DNA from: Scalesia atractyloides
Lineage: Eukaryota; Streptophyta; Magnoliopsida; Asterales; Asteraceae
NCBI GenBank assembly: GCA_947069175.1
Contig: CAMTDV010000019.1
Span: 74,647,358 to 74,711,357, forward strand
Direction of reading: 5' to 3'
DNA length: 64,000 nt
The position numbers were made by a program, and so were the translations under genes. Within the stretch, counting starts at the first letter, position 1. Every line of letters starts with the position of its first letter. The notes beneath the pieces were generated by a model. The model was not told the DNA's origin. It was given only the letters and a program-made list of their open reading frames with translations, and searched no databases. This document shows positions 21,465 to 33,324 of the stretch, piece after piece.

Positions 21465-22190
21465 TTAGATGGATAGCATTACACCTCTTGGTAGAAGGTT
21501 ACCATCCATAGTTAGCAAACGATATGCCCCCTTTCCTGCCTCAGCTTCAATTTGATAGGGGCCTTCCCATTTTGGTGCCAATTTGCCATCAGAAGGATTT
21601 GTGGTATTCTGAAATGCTTTCCTCAACACCATGTCACCAACTTGAAATCTTCTTATTCTGATATTCTTATTATAAGCACCAGCCATCCTTTGTTGATAAC
21701 TAGGCAGTCTTATCCTTGCCAAGTTTCTTAATTCTTCCACGGTATCTAGGTCTTGAGCCAGAGTCTCAGCATTTGCTTCAGGATCACGGATGCTTGTTCT
21801 GGCTTAGGGACTACCATTTCTGTAGGGATCACTGCCTCAGCTCCAAAGACTAAGGAAAAAGGAGTTTGACCCATAGCATTCTTGGGAGTTGTTCTATCTG
21901 CCCATAGGACATATGGTAGTTCTTCAGCCCACTTTCCTTTCTTTGATCCAAGCTTCTTCTTCAAATTGTTGATGATGATCTTGTTGGATGATTCTGCTTG
22001 TCCATTAGCTTGCGGATGGACTGGTGGTGATGTAATCATCCTAATCCCCCAGCTGTCACAAAAGTTAGTAGTTCGATTCCCAATAAACTGGGATCCATTT
22101 TCACAAACTATTTCTGAAGGAATACCAAATCTAGTAATAATATTTCTTTTGATAAAGGAGAATCCACAAACACTTGAAGATACCTGATCC
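21465..22190 (-). pseudogene. Tat integrase, N-terminal part missing
   Basis: On the minus strand: FGIPSEIVCENGSQFIGN (the second catalytic acidic position reads E rather than D), PVHPQANGQAESSNK carrying the E of the core, WAEELPYVLWADRTTP, then the C-terminal domain (FQVGDMVLRK, KLAPKWEGPYQI). The zinc-binding HHCC part and the first core Asp are absent: the frame starts next to a 40-bp direct repeat (22162-22202 and 22255-22296). A frame break lies near 21740. Confidence 0.85.
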
Positions 22191-22296
22191 TCATATGTTT
22201 AGTTTTTCACCTTTAACAGTATAAGAACCATTATAATGATTAGTAATTAATAGAGAATCCACAAACACTTGAAGATACCTGTCCTCATATGTTTAG
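22162..22296. repeat. Direct duplication of about 40 bp at a Tat integrase deletion
   Basis: AATCCACAAACACTTGAAGA with the following CCTCATATGTTTAG occurs at both ends of this interval. The duplicated word sits exactly where the integrase N-terminus and the end of the second RNase H should be, suggesting a repair-associated rearrangement. Confidence 0.8.
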
Positions 22297-22299
22297 CTA

Positions 22300-22475
22300 A
22301 TTGCAAAACCTGCTATCAAGGCTTCATATTCTGCCTCATTATTAGTGGTTTGGAATTCACATGCTATAGATTGGGGTATAATGTCCCCTTGTGGCGATTT
22401 TAGTAGTAGGCCTAGTCCAGTTCCCTTGACATTCAAAGCTCCATCTGTGAAGAGTGTCCAAGAATCCTTGGTCTC
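22300..22475 (-). pseudogene. Second (archaeal-type) RNase H of the Tat element, partial
   Basis: On the minus strand: SWTLFTDGALNVKGTGLGLL and TTNNEAEYEALIAG. These are the catalytic Asp block and the Glu-containing helix of the additional RNase H that Tat elements carry between the first RNase H and integrase. The domain is truncated at the rearrangement near 22296. Confidence 0.85.
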
Positions 22476-22910
22476 CTAAAGTTGTTGCACTGCTAGTTCA
22501 GATTCTCTTTGTAGATCACAACTAAAATCAGCCACAAAGTCAGCCAAAGCTTGGGATTTAATAGCAGTTCTAGGCTCATACTTAATGTCATATGCACTAA
22601 GTTTAACAACCCATTTTGCCATTCTTCCCGACATCTCTGGTTTCCTGAGAACATTCTTAATAGGAAAATTAGTTTTAACAACAATAGTATTAGTTTCAAA
22701 ATAATGTCTTGGTTTAGTAGAAGCCATGATTAAAGCAAGAATAAGTTTTTCTAAATGAGAATACCTGGCTTCAGCATCAAGTAAACTTTTACTTACATAG
22801 TATACCGGGTGTTGTTGGCCTTCGTGATCCTTAACAAGGACCGCACTTACTGCTTTACCTGAAACAACTAGGTATAAGGATAACAGTTCTCCATTTTCAG
22901 GTTTCATCAA
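22476..22910 (-). pseudogene. Tat first RNase H domain
   Basis: LYLVVSGKAVSAVLV, HPVYYVSKSLLDAEARYSHL and KWVVKLSAYDIKYEPR are the gypsy RNase H order. The frame is open but separated from RT by a frame change at about 22907, and from the second RNase H by a stop. Confidence 0.88.
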
Positions 22911-23760
22911 AGTGGTGCTGAGGATAAGTAATCCTTGAGGGCTTGTAGAGCAGCTTCATGCTTCTCAGTCCACTCGAACTTCTTATTCTTCCTCATAATA
23001 TCATAGAAATCCTTGCATCTTTCTGAGGATTTTGAGATGAATCTATTCAAGGCGGCAATCCTTCCCGTCAATATTTGCACATCCTTGGCATTGGCAGGAG
23101 ACTTGATGTTCACTAAAGCCTTGATTTGTTCTGGACTTGCTTCAATTCCTCTCTTGGTCACCATATATCCTAAAAACTTTCCAGCTTTGACCCCGAAATG
23201 ACATTTAGAGGGGTTTAATTTCATGTTGTACTGGTCAAGGATGTTGAATGCTTCTTCAAGATCCTTCAGGTGATCCTCAGCTTTCTTAGATTTGACCACC
23301 ATATCATCTATGTATACTTCCATCGTGTGTCCAAGTTGCTCTTTGAACATAATATTCACCAGCCTTTGGTATGTAGCACCTGCATTTCTTAAACCAAAGG
23401 GCATAGCAATATAACAATATATGCCAGTGGGTGTCATGAATGTTGTATCCTCTTGATCAGATGGTTCCATCTGTATTTGCTGAAATCTAGATGAAGCATC
23501 CATAAAAGTCAACAATTCATGACCTGCCGTAGCATCCACCATGGAGTCAATGTGTGGTAAGGGGAAAGGATCCTTGGGACATGCCTTGTTTAAATCAGTA
23601 AAATCGACACATACCTTCCACTTTCCATTTTTCTTTTGAACAACCACAACATTAGCTAACCATCTTGGATACTTGACTTCTCTAATCATACATACCCTTA
23701 ATAATTTATCTACCTCCTCTTGGATAATGGCATTCCTTTCAGGTGCAATTTTCTCCTCTT
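22907..23760 (-). pseudogene. Tat reverse transcriptase
   Basis: The open frame 22907-23689 has VVVVQKKNGKWKVCVDFTDL, LNKACPKDPFPLPHID, LLTFMDASSRFQQIQM, MPFGLRNAGATYQRLV and YIDDMVVKSKKAEDH, followed by the connection with FLGYMVTKRGIEASPEQI and NRFISKSSE. YIDDMVVKS and the NRFIS block are typical of Tat. The domain's N-terminal end continues in other frames up to about 23760. Confidence 0.92.
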
Positions 23761-24335
23761 TTGGTGTATTCGCCTGAAATATTTATCAATACCAAGTTTA
23801 TGAGTGATAACATCCTTTGAAATACCTGTCATGTCCTCATGTTTCCATGCAAAGGTAGCTTTCCTTCATTTCAGGAAGGATATTAGATCCTGCTCTATAT
23901 TCTCCTGGATCCCGGATCCTATAAAAACTTTAGATTCAGGATCCTCAGGTTCCAGAAGGATATCTTTGACGTCTTGTTCTCTAGCCTCCATGACGTCTCT
24001 TGGAGGATGCTTTAATGCTATGCTTCTCTAGGCCTCGAAGCTGGTTTCATCGACGAGGTATAGCAGTTCTTAGCTTCCTGCTGGTCGCTTTCTATTTTTA
24101 CAACTCCCCAAGGGGTCGGCAGCTTTGACACATTGATGGTACGTAGATGGGACTGCCTTCATGTCGTGTATCCAAGGCCTGCCAAGAATAACATTGCAAC
24201 ATGATAAGCAATCTATAACACAAAAAAAAAAATTGAGTTAACTCCCTCTATGTAAATTGGAAGCTTGATGTCTCCCAATGTATTTTCGGTTTCCCCACTG
24301 AATCCCACCAGCACCAATGATCTAGGGATAATTTC

Positions 24336-24840
24336 TTATTCGAGGATATTCATTCTTTTAAGAACATCCAGTTGGATGATGTTGACTGAGCTCCCTCCAT
24401 CAATGAGGATCCTGCGAACAAAATGGTTAGAAATAAACAGTGTAATGACAAGACCATCGTGATGAGGATCCTGTATGTCTACACGATCATCCTCATCAAA
24501 GGATATAACTTTCTGCTGAGTTAGAGTAGATGTTCGGACTGGTCTCTCCCCATTCTCCATTTTCGTTTCCTTAGCGTGCCTTTTAGCCGCTGAGAATGAA
24601 GTTCCACAAATATCAGATCCACCAGAAATAAAGTTGATGATCTGAGCATCTGGAGGTGGAGGAGGAGCTCGTTCTGGGATTTTCTCAGCATCCTGAGTCC
24701 TTGAACGTTTCCTTCCCAGTAATTCCTTCAGGTACCCTTTGCTTAGGAGATAGCCAATCTCCTTTCTCAATGCTATACATTCATCAGTAAGGTGACCGAA
24801 GTCCTCATGATAAGCACACCATATGAACTTATCTTTAGTG
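24336..24840 (-). pseudogene. Tat gag zinc knuckle and aspartic protease
   Basis: On the minus strand CAYHEDFGHLTDEC (a modified CCHC-type knuckle) near 24830-24790 leads into IALRKEIGYLLSKGYLKELL. The protease follows: ILIDGGSSVNIIQLDVLKRM, with DGG at the catalytic triad, a variant I have seen described for Tat-type elements. The frame ends at 24336. Confidence 0.85.
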
Positions 24841-25117
24841 GTTGTGACTTTGTCATTCTTTCTAGGCCATCTAGCCTTATCCCCTAAATTCTACATAGCA
24901 AGGATTAGTTCATTATTATCAGCAGAAAAACAATATTCAGATATAGGGGGGTAATCCTCATCATCTTCGTCCTGCTCAACTGCACGGACGTTGTGGTTGT
25001 CATTCTTAGAATATGGCTTGGATCGATTATTCTTAAAGAATGATCCTTGTTTCTCCTGTTTTGAGGATCCTGGTAGTCTTTCCTGGATCCTCTTATCGTC
25101 CTCTAGCCGGATGAACC

Positions 25118-26293
25118 TTATGCCCTGTTTCTAACTTCACCGAAGTTCCTGCATAGAGTCATAACAAGGTCATCATAAAATGAGGAATCCTTTAACAGTC
25201 CCATTTTGAATGCTTCCACAGCAGTGGCAATATCCAAATTAGGGATATCTAAGGATTCTTTACTAAACCTAGTGATATAATCCCTTAAGGACTCATCACG
25301 ACCCTGTGTTACTCTATATAAATCACTAGTTAATCGTTCAAATGTTCTACTACATGAAAACTGATTATTGAACAAATTAACTAAATGAGAAAATGAAGTA
25401 ATTAAGTAAGGAGGAAGACTTAGCAGCCATTTGAGTGCTGATCCAGTGAGTGTGGATCCGAAACCCTTACAGAGACAAGCTTCTTTTAACCTTTCAGGAA
25501 TGGGGTTGATCTCCATTCTTTCACGGTATTGTGCCACATGCTCTTCTGGATCAGTTGTACCATCGTATAGTTTAATGTTGGGGGTTTGGAAGCGCTTTGG
25601 TATCTCAGCATTGCATATAGGATGAGCGAAGCGAGATATCCTATGACTTCCATCTGGGATCTCGGGAATGGGTTTAACCACTCCTGGGACGCTGGATATC
25701 ATATCCTTAAGCTTCTGGAGCTCCCTTGCCATAGCCTGATTGATACCTGTGTCTTGCATGGAACCATAGTTAGTGCCGAAAGACATATTGACATTGTTAC
25801 CTCCTGATTGGTTTGGAAGTGGTATGCCAGAAGTATATCAAAAGTAGACACTTCAGGTGCAACAGTTGGATCAGACGAAGCAATAGTCTGCATAGGAATG
25901 AAGTTCATATATGAACTTCAGAGTTCCTGGACGGTTGGCTCCCTAAGGATCCTTGATCCTGAAACAAGTTGGATCCTTGAACTTGGAACGAGGATCCTTG
26001 AACTTGAGATGAGGATCCTTGATGTGGTGCATAGAATCCTCTGTACTGGTACATCCCTTGTGATCCTGCACATTCATAGAAGAATCCTTGAGGCTCCGTG
26101 ATTCCTATTGATCCTCGCTAAAGGACAGGTGATCCTTGAGGCTGGAAGTAGGATCCTTGAGCCTGTGTCATCGCCAACGATACTTGATGATAGTTGGAGG
26201 ATCCTTGCATTTGGACACTGGATCCTTGAGAATACTGGATCATCGGCGCTGGAGAAGCAAAATCCAATGACCTGGGCATCAGTGGAGAGTGAT
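25118..26293 (-). pseudogene. Tat gag, C-terminal and central parts
   Basis: The frame 25118-25786 contains the Retrotrans_gag core (PNIKLYDGTTDPEEHVAQY, GSALKWLLSLPPYLI, SFSHLVNLFNNQF, ESLRDYITRFSKE). Upstream, 25900-26293 on the minus strand encodes a Q-G-S-rich linker built on CAAGGATCC (Gln-Gly-Ser) repeats, which contributes to the GGATCC abundance. The frame is interrupted by the Tekay insertion at 26293/34763. Confidence 0.85.
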
Positions 26294-27730
26294 TGTAACA
26301 ACTCTCCAAAACACCCTGAATTCAGCCGAAACGTAAAACTGGACACGTAAATCGAGACGCGGCACGCAAAACGAGACAGGTCCACCTGGACAGTCCAGGT
26401 GCCACGCGCCATAGACACCTGTCTCTGTCGCGATGCGCGAGAGGTGTCAAGGTGACGTGTCACCGTTTCGCGCCATCTGGAAACCCTACACTTGTGACCA
26501 GGCTGACCTAGCCTAGCTAGGCATCTCAGGCGCCATGCGAGAGGGAACCCAGATCCCCGCACGACGCGCGGGGGAGGTCAAAATGGGTATAAATGAGCAG
26601 CGTGGGACTGAAGTCTCTACTCATTTGCGATCAAAAATATCGTTCGTATACTCTCTGAATCTCTGTTCTTCGTGCAACACCCCCCTAAAACCCTAAACCC
26701 CTAAACCGCAAGCGCTGCCCGCTGTAAGTAACTTAACCCCGACCACTAATTCACTATCCTACCCGAGATTAGGACCAACGCATGTCAAGGCCCTGCCCGA
26801 CTACGTTCGTTGAAATCCTATCTCGTGTTGTATGGACACCCTACCCAATCGATCTAGAATCGCCAACGCATGTCTAGGCTCTGCCCGACTACATTCGTTG
26901 GAGTTCTGTCAAGTGCTGTATGGTTAAAGTGACTTGGGTTAACTTACTAACACATTGCATTGTATGTATTAATAGAAATCCTAGGAAGTAATCAAGAACC
27001 ATCACCAGGAACTCCGTAGGAATACTTAAAGTGTTCAAGGCGAGTACATTCTCTTTTTGTAAATCTTTTTGTGAGTCAAAATGTGTTACCAAAACCTCAA
27101 ATGTTTTAACTATGCTTAACAGTAATTGAGTATATGTATTCTACATTACTGCCGGTATGTTGGGGTTTTGTATACATTGCTAGTCCAAAGTCACGGGAAT
27201 GTGACAGGAACCGTTACTGTTGGGTGACAGGGCCCAAAGTAATATGACCCACAAGTCAGGATTGACAGTACTGATTGAGTAATTATGTAGATATAAACAT
27301 TGTAAATGCGGATGCTCCTCAATAACTGTAAAGTATAATCACTTGTTTTGATAAAACTAAGATGGATTCGCCAGTATTTCTTGTTGATAAAATGTTTTTA
27401 AAACGCGTTTCAGGTAACTTAATGTGAAGCTAACAGAAGCCAGCTGGAGAGCACTGAAGGCTTAGAAAAGTGGCTATAAAAGTTACCTAAATAAAAAGGA
27501 GTTTCTGTTTTCCATAAATTAGGGTCTGTCCCTAAAATTATGTATTGTAATGGATACATGCGTTTTACCCCATTTGTTGAATATAAAATTTTGGTGTTTT
27601 GAAACTCTGGTATTTATTTTCTAACTACGATCCTGATGTCGTAATTCCGCTGCCAAATTAATAAACACCGGTACCACCAGCTCGGTGTCTCGCGGCCCCC
27701 GCTCCCGGGGTGGGGTCGGGGGTTGCGACA
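26294..27730 (+). repeat. 5' LTR of the Tekay-like element
   Basis: TGTAACAACTCTCCAAAACA to GGGGGTTGCGACA. A TATAAAT motif at about 26588 is a likely TATA box. Around 26680-26710 there is CCCTAAA-like sequence. Confidence 0.9.
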
Positions 27731-27879
27731 GAAGGTGGTATGACAGCTATGCCACTGGTTTAAGCCATTCAGGTGTTCTTTTGGAATACCTAAATTTTAA
27801 ACAAATGTGTTAGAAAATATCCGCGACTTTATATGTATATATTATTTGGTATTATTTTACTAACTTCTTTAGTTTATAG

Positions 27880-28595
27880 AACGAGTGATCAGGGTACTTC
27901 TGACGCTTACCGTCATCTACATCATTCTCTGATGGATGAAGGAACATCCCAGCCAACCACAGACTACACCGCCGATTCCGAAGATGTTTTGTTTTCAAAG
28001 CCAAATCTGTAGAACCTTTTCCCCCTAAGAAGAGAAGTTGGTTTATTAGAGCCAAAGTATAGAAAAGGAAAAGATTGAGACAAGCTCAGCAACAAGCCAT
28101 AGCAGCTAGAACTGAGAGAAACACCCGAAACCCCGAAATTAGACCCTTGTGGGAGGAAGAATTGGATAGACAGCTAGCAAATTTTCACATGTTTGGGAAT
28201 GCAGAAGGAGAACATAATTTCAATCAAGTAGCAAATCCAGAACCCCCGTTACTTCCCTTATTTCCTAACCAACACATAAACCTAGAGCAGAACTAGGAAA
28301 ATCAATTTCCAATACCAGCCTTTGACCCCAATGAGATACCTAGAATTCCAGCCCCAAACCCTTTAGATCCATGGTGGGCTAATAACTGGGCTATTCAGAA
28401 CCTGCTAGAAAACCCAATCCCATATGAAGAACCAGTTCCACCTTACCCTGAACCAGTGCCATCCCCAATACTACCCAGGGAATATGTGGAAGAACTCCGC
28501 CAGCTTGGAGATGAATTGGTGGAGGAAGGAAACCGAATTAGCCACATCGGAGAGAAACTCGTCTGGAAGTATGACGAGCGAGAAATGCAGTTTTA
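27880..28595 (+). pseudogene. Extra ORF upstream of Tekay gag
   Basis: In one frame with two stops: SDAYRHLHHSLMDEGTSQPT, RNTRNPEIRPLWEEELDRQL, ANFHMFGNAEGEHNFN, FDPNEIPRIPAPNPLDPWWA, EPVPPYPEPVPSPILPREYV, VEELRQLGDELVEEGNRI. The composition is proline- and acidic-rich with a helical end. It precedes gag by about 250 bp, and a CAG acceptor-like site abuts the gag ATG at 28850, so a spliced N-terminal extension is possible. I do not recognise the domain. Confidence 0.5.
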
Positions 28596-28849
28596 AGGAA
28601 GCCATAGCTTAATATAATATATATGTGTGTGTATTTTGTAACGTTAAAAAAACATAAAGTAATATCACTTATATAAGTATATCGACGCATAGGCTAGTAA
28701 TATTTGAATTCCAGCTATGCTTGTACTAGATGCATATGTATGAAAAGAGTAAAAGTCGCAATGCTCGACGATTTTGGTTCATTGTGTTGGTGTAATTGTT
28801 ATTTAATTTATTCTGTGATATTAATACCTACTAAATGTTTACAATTCAG

Positions 28850-29936
28850 ATGTCAGACGAAGTAAATCAGGAAATCCAGAACAACGATAATAACGAGAAT
28901 CAAATGAATAAAAGTGCTATCGAACACATAGTGGCCCAAGGAATCATAGATGCTATGCCCTATATTATCGATACCATTAAAAAGGCAGGAAATAATGATT
29001 CCATAAACAGGAATAAACGTGTACCCCTGAATCAAATCACAGCGTGAATGGAACTCCCGAACTGTTAATCCAAGCTCCAATTCCAAAAAGAAGAAGAACC
29101 ATCTCATATGGTTGTTTTTATAAAGAATTATTATCATGCAAGCCGATAGAATTCTCAGGAAATGAAGGAGCTATTTCAGCCTTGCGCTGGATAGAAAAGA
29201 CAGAAGCCGTCCTCAAGATAAGTAAATGTGCAAATGAAGATAAAGTCATGTATGCTTCTAATCTTTTTAAAGATGCAGCTTTAGAGTGGTGGAATACCAT
29301 CCTTCAGTCCAAAGGAAATGAAGAGTTTACAGTATGGAATGGAACAACTTTAAGGAAATCGTTGAAAGGAAATTTTGCCCTCCTAATGAAAAGGAGTAGA
29401 TTGCTAATAAATTCGTAAATCATAAAATGACTAGGGTAATTGCAGAGAATATACTACCACATTCTTTGAAAATGCAAGGATTGTACCAACCTTGGCCTCA
29501 CCAGAACCAATATTAATCTCCCGTTACATCTGGGGATTAATCGGTGAGATCAGACATGTAGTCAAAGCAGCTAGACCACAAACATAGAAGAAGCAGTAGA
29601 GCTAGCAAACACTTTGACAGATGAATGATACGTACGCAAGAAGAAAACCAGAAAAGGAACCTAGCTCAAAAGATCACCCAGGAACTACGTTATGGAAATT
29701 CCAACCGTGGGAAAGGGGCAAATTCTTCTTCACCCCCATGTAAGTACTGCAAAAGGAGACATTCGGGAAAATGCTCTACATACTGCAGTTTTTGCAAATT
29801 TCCAGGGCATAAGGAAAAAGACTGCAGGAAGAAAGTTAGCACTGGGCTATGCTACCATTGCGGGGAAGCTGGTCATATTAGAACTAACTGGCCGAAACTA
29901 GCTCTAGCAGCAAACAATAAAGCAAAGACAGCCTAA
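28850..29936 (+). pseudogene. Tekay gag with three-part zinc region, broken
   Basis: It starts MSDEVNQEIQNNDNNENQMN. A stop at 29045 and a frame change separate the N-terminus from the capsid core (YKELLSCKPIEFSGNEGAIS, ALRWIEKTEAVLKISKC, DAALEWWNTIL). The zinc region 29625-29936 carries CKYCKRRHSGKC, CSFCKFPGHKEKDC and CYHCGEAGHIRTNW, where the last knuckle lost its final Cys. Deletions around 29420-29620 remove the end of the capsid. Confidence 0.85.
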
Positions 29937-29963
29937 GGACCCAAGAAGACTGCCAGAGCGTTC

Positions 29964-30400
29964 GTGCTGACCGCTGAAGGAGCAAAGATGATTCTGGATG
30001 TGATTGCCGGTACGTTTTTAGTTAATGGTGTTTATGCAAAAGTATTGTTTGACTCTGGTGCAAACCAAAGTTTCATTAATACTTCCTTTTGCAATATTCT
30101 TAATCAACCATTAACTAAACTTCACCAAAACTGTGTGGTGGAGACGGCAAATGGATCTTCTATCCAAATAAGCAAAATCCTGCAAGGAGCAAAGATAGGA
30201 ATTTTAATCATAATTTTTCTGTTAACCTTTTTCCAATGGATCTTGCCGGATTTGATGTCGTGTTAGGAATGGATTGGTTGGTAGCCAATCAGGCACGAAT
30301 AATATGTGATCAAAAGTCTGTAGAAGTAAATGTGCCATCTGGTGAAAGGATCACAATTAAAGGAGATAAGTCGACAAAATCAACAAAGTTCATCTCTGTG
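29964..30400 (+). pseudogene. Tekay aspartic protease
   Basis: TFLVNGVYAKVLFDSGANQS contains the DSG triad. After a 1-bp shift at about 30236 the frame continues with DLAGFDVVLGMDWLVANQAR, the C-terminal half of the protease. Confidence 0.88.
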
Positions 30401-30469
30401 ATGAAAACTGCAAGCTATGCACGGAAAGGAGAAATAGTGTATATGATTTCCGTAATCATTAACACTAAA

Positions 30470-31400
30470 GGAAAAGAATTAAAAGATATTCCTGTAATAT
30501 CTAATTTCTCAGATGTCTTTCCGGAAGAGTTGCCTGGATTACCGCCAGATCAAGAGGTTGAATTTAGAATTCACCTAATACCAGGAACGGCAACGATTGC
30601 CAAAGCACCCTATCGCCTAGCACCGATGGAGATGCAGGAACTGAAGAAACAACTGGACGAATTACTAGAGAAAGGTTTCATACAACCCAGCTCATCGCCA
30701 TGGGGAGTGCCGGTGTTGTTTGTTAATAAGAAAGATGGATCAATGCGTATGTGCATTGACTACCGAGAATTGAATAAGGTTACAATTAAAAATCGGTACC
30801 CACTACCGAGAATCGATAATCTGTTTGATCAACTCCAAGGAACCCAATTCTTTTCTAAGATCGACTTACGCTCAGGATATCATAGTTGAAAGTACAGGAA
30901 GAGGACATTCCTAAAACAGCTTTCCGAACAAGGTACGGTCATTATGAATTTACTGTCATGCCATTTGGTTTAACCAATGCCCCAGCTGCATTTATGGACA
31001 TGATGAACAGGATATGTAAACCATACCTGGATAAATTCATAATTGTTTTTATAGATGATATTCTAATTTACTCTAAAAGTGAGGGAAAGATCACGCAGAG
31101 CATTTGCATATACTCCTAACATTGTTGAGGAAAGAAAAGCTTTACGCAAAATTCTCAAAATGCGAATTATGGTTACAAGAAGTACAATTCCTTGGAAATT
31201 GGTGAATCACGAAGGAATTCATGTGGATCCCACAAAGATTGAAGTGATTACCAAATGGAAGGTTCCAAATCACCCAGGAAGTAAGAAGTTTTATAGGATT
31301 GGCAAGATATTATAGACGTTTTATTCAATATTTTTCTAGAATAGCCATCCGTTAACTAAGCTAACTTGCAAATCGGTTAAGTTTGAATGGGGACCAAAGC
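30470..31400 (+). pseudogene. Tekay reverse transcriptase, broken
   Basis: VFPEELPGLPPDQEVEFRI, MCIDYRELNKVTIKNRYPLP and FFSKIDLRSGYH (first catalytic Asp) end at a stop at 30887, where one base is missing. The frame resumes with KTAFRTRYGHYEF, MPFGLTNAPAAFMDMMNR and FIDDILIYS (catalytic DD). Frameshifts at about 31078 and 31290 break the connection region. Confidence 0.9.
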
Positions 31401-31860
31401 AGGAAGAAGCATTCAGGATTTTGAAGCAAAAGTTAACCAACGCACCAATACTCGCTTTGCCAGAAGGAACTGAGGACTTCATAGTTTATTGTGATGCGTC
31501 TAAGTTAGGATATGGATGTGTGCTATGCAACGTCAAAAGGTTATTGCTTATGCCTCTAGACAACTCAAGAAGCATGAAGAAAATTATACAACCCATGATC
31601 TAGAGTTAGGAGCAATAATTTTTGCTCTTAAGATTTGGAGACACTATCTTTATGGTAGTAAGTTTGTAGTATTCACAGATCACAAGAGTTTAAGATATGT
31701 CTTTGACAAAAGGAATTAAACATGAGACAGAGGCGATGGATGGAAATCCTTAGTTATTATGATTGCGATATCCAGTATCATGCAGGAAAAGCTAACGTAG
31801 TAGCTGATGCTTTAAGTCGAAAGTATCATGAGAAGCCAAAAAGGGTACGCTCCTAAACCT
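31400..31860 (+). pseudogene. Tekay RNase H, broken
   Basis: FIVYCDASKLGYGCVL, then in another frame KVIAYASRQLKKHEENYTTH, DLELGAIIFALKIWRHYLYG and FTDHKSLRYVFD. YHAGKANVVADALSRK ends the domain after a stop at 31718. Confidence 0.88.
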
Positions 31861-32039
31861 GCAGATATATTTAAATGAGCAAATTAAAAAACATAGGAAA
31901 CACAATCAAGGCGATGCTGAAGGATTAAAAGGAATGATTAAAGAATTAGAGAAAGGAACAGATGGAATTTGGAGATTCCATAAAAATAGAATTTGGATCC
32001 CTATCCAAGGAGATCTACGAAAGTGAATACTAGAGGAAG

Positions 32040-33000
32040 CCCATAAGACTAAGTATACAATGCACCCTGGAAGTGATAAGATGTATAAAGACTTGAGAGA
32101 GAATTTCTGGTGGATAGGAATGAAAAAGGATGTAGCAAGCTACGTTGCTAAATGTCTAACATGTTCACAGGTTAAAGCTGAACATCAGAAACCTTCAGGC
32201 CTGTTGCAACAATTGGAAATACCTATTTGGAAATGGGAAATGATAACCATGGACTTTGTTACCAAACTACCTAGGACACGAAAAGTTAATGATACTATCT
32301 GGGTGATTGTAGACCGGTTAACCAAATCTGCTCATTTCTTACCGATGAAGGAAACTTTCAGTATGGAACAGTTAGCTAAATTATATGTAAATGAAATAGT
32401 TTCATTACATGGAATTCCTTTATCTATTGTATCTGACAGGGACAGCCGTTTTACCTCTCATTGTTGGACAAGTTTCCAAAAAGCAATGGGAACAAGACTA
32501 AATCTGAGTACGGCATATCATCCTCAAATAGACGGTCAAAGTGAAAGAACAATTCAAACAAAGGAAGAATGCTTAGAGCTTGTGTAATTGATTTCGGAGG
32601 AAATTGGGATGAACATTTTCCTTTGATAAAATTTTCCTACAACAACAGCTATCATACCAGCATCAATGCTGCACCATTTGAAGCCCTCTACGGGCAGAAA
32701 TGTCGAACTCCAGTATGCTGGGCAGAGATTGGAGAAAAGCAACTATCAGGTCCTGAAATTGTGCAAGAAACAACTGACAAAATCATTCAAGTCAAGGAAA
32801 GACTGAAAGCGGCTCAAGATCGCCAAAAGAGTTATGCAGATAACAGACGTAAATCCCTTGGAATTTCAAATCGAAGATAAAGTGTTGTTAAAAGTCTCAC
32901 CCTGGAAAGGAGTTGTAAGATTCGGTAAGAAAGGAAAACTAAGCCCAAGGTATGTTGGACCTTTTAAGATTGTCAAACGAATAGGACCAGCAGCATATCA
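32040..33000 (+). pseudogene. Tekay integrase, broken near the C-terminus
   Basis: Zinc domain with the CLTCSQVKAEHQ pair, catalytic core MDFVTKLPRTRKVND (D), IVSDRDSRF (D) and AYHPQIDGQSERTIQ (E). A frame change near 32570 leads to HFPLIKFSYNNSYHTSI, APFEALYGQKCRTPVCW and onwards. Confidence 0.9.
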
Positions 33001-33289
33001 GCTACAATTGCCAGTGGAAATGGCAGAAATACATGATGTATTTCATATATGCAATCTCAAGAAATGTCTAGCAGACGAATCATTGGTGATACCTCTTCAA
33101 GATGTAGAGGTAAATGAGAAACTAAAGTTCGTTGAGAAACCCGTTCAGATTGAAGATAGAAAGATCAAGAATCTCAAGCGCAAGAGATTAGTTCTGGTAA
33201 AAGTAAAATGGGATTCCAAGAGAGGACCAGAATATACATGGGAGCTGGAGTCAGAAATGCAAAGAAAGTATCCACACCTATTCAAGTGA
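32834..33289 (+). pseudogene. Tekay C-terminal GPF/chromodomain region
   Basis: KVLLKVSPWKGVVRFGKKGK and PRYVGPFKIVKRIGPAAYQL form the integrase C-terminal GPY/F module. IHDVFHICNLKKCLADESL follows, then a chromodomain-like end with KVKWDSKRGPEYTWELESEM, the usual end of Tekay pol, which targets heterochromatin in related elements. Confidence 0.85.
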
Positions 33290-33324
33290 ATCTCGAGGAC
33301 GAGATTTAAAACAAGGTAGGAGGA

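Noticed and set aside
26074..26562. Long minus-strand ORF across the Tat/Tekay junction
   Set aside because: It spans an insertion boundary and lies partly in LTR sequence; the Q-G-S-rich frame is the real Tat gag frame.
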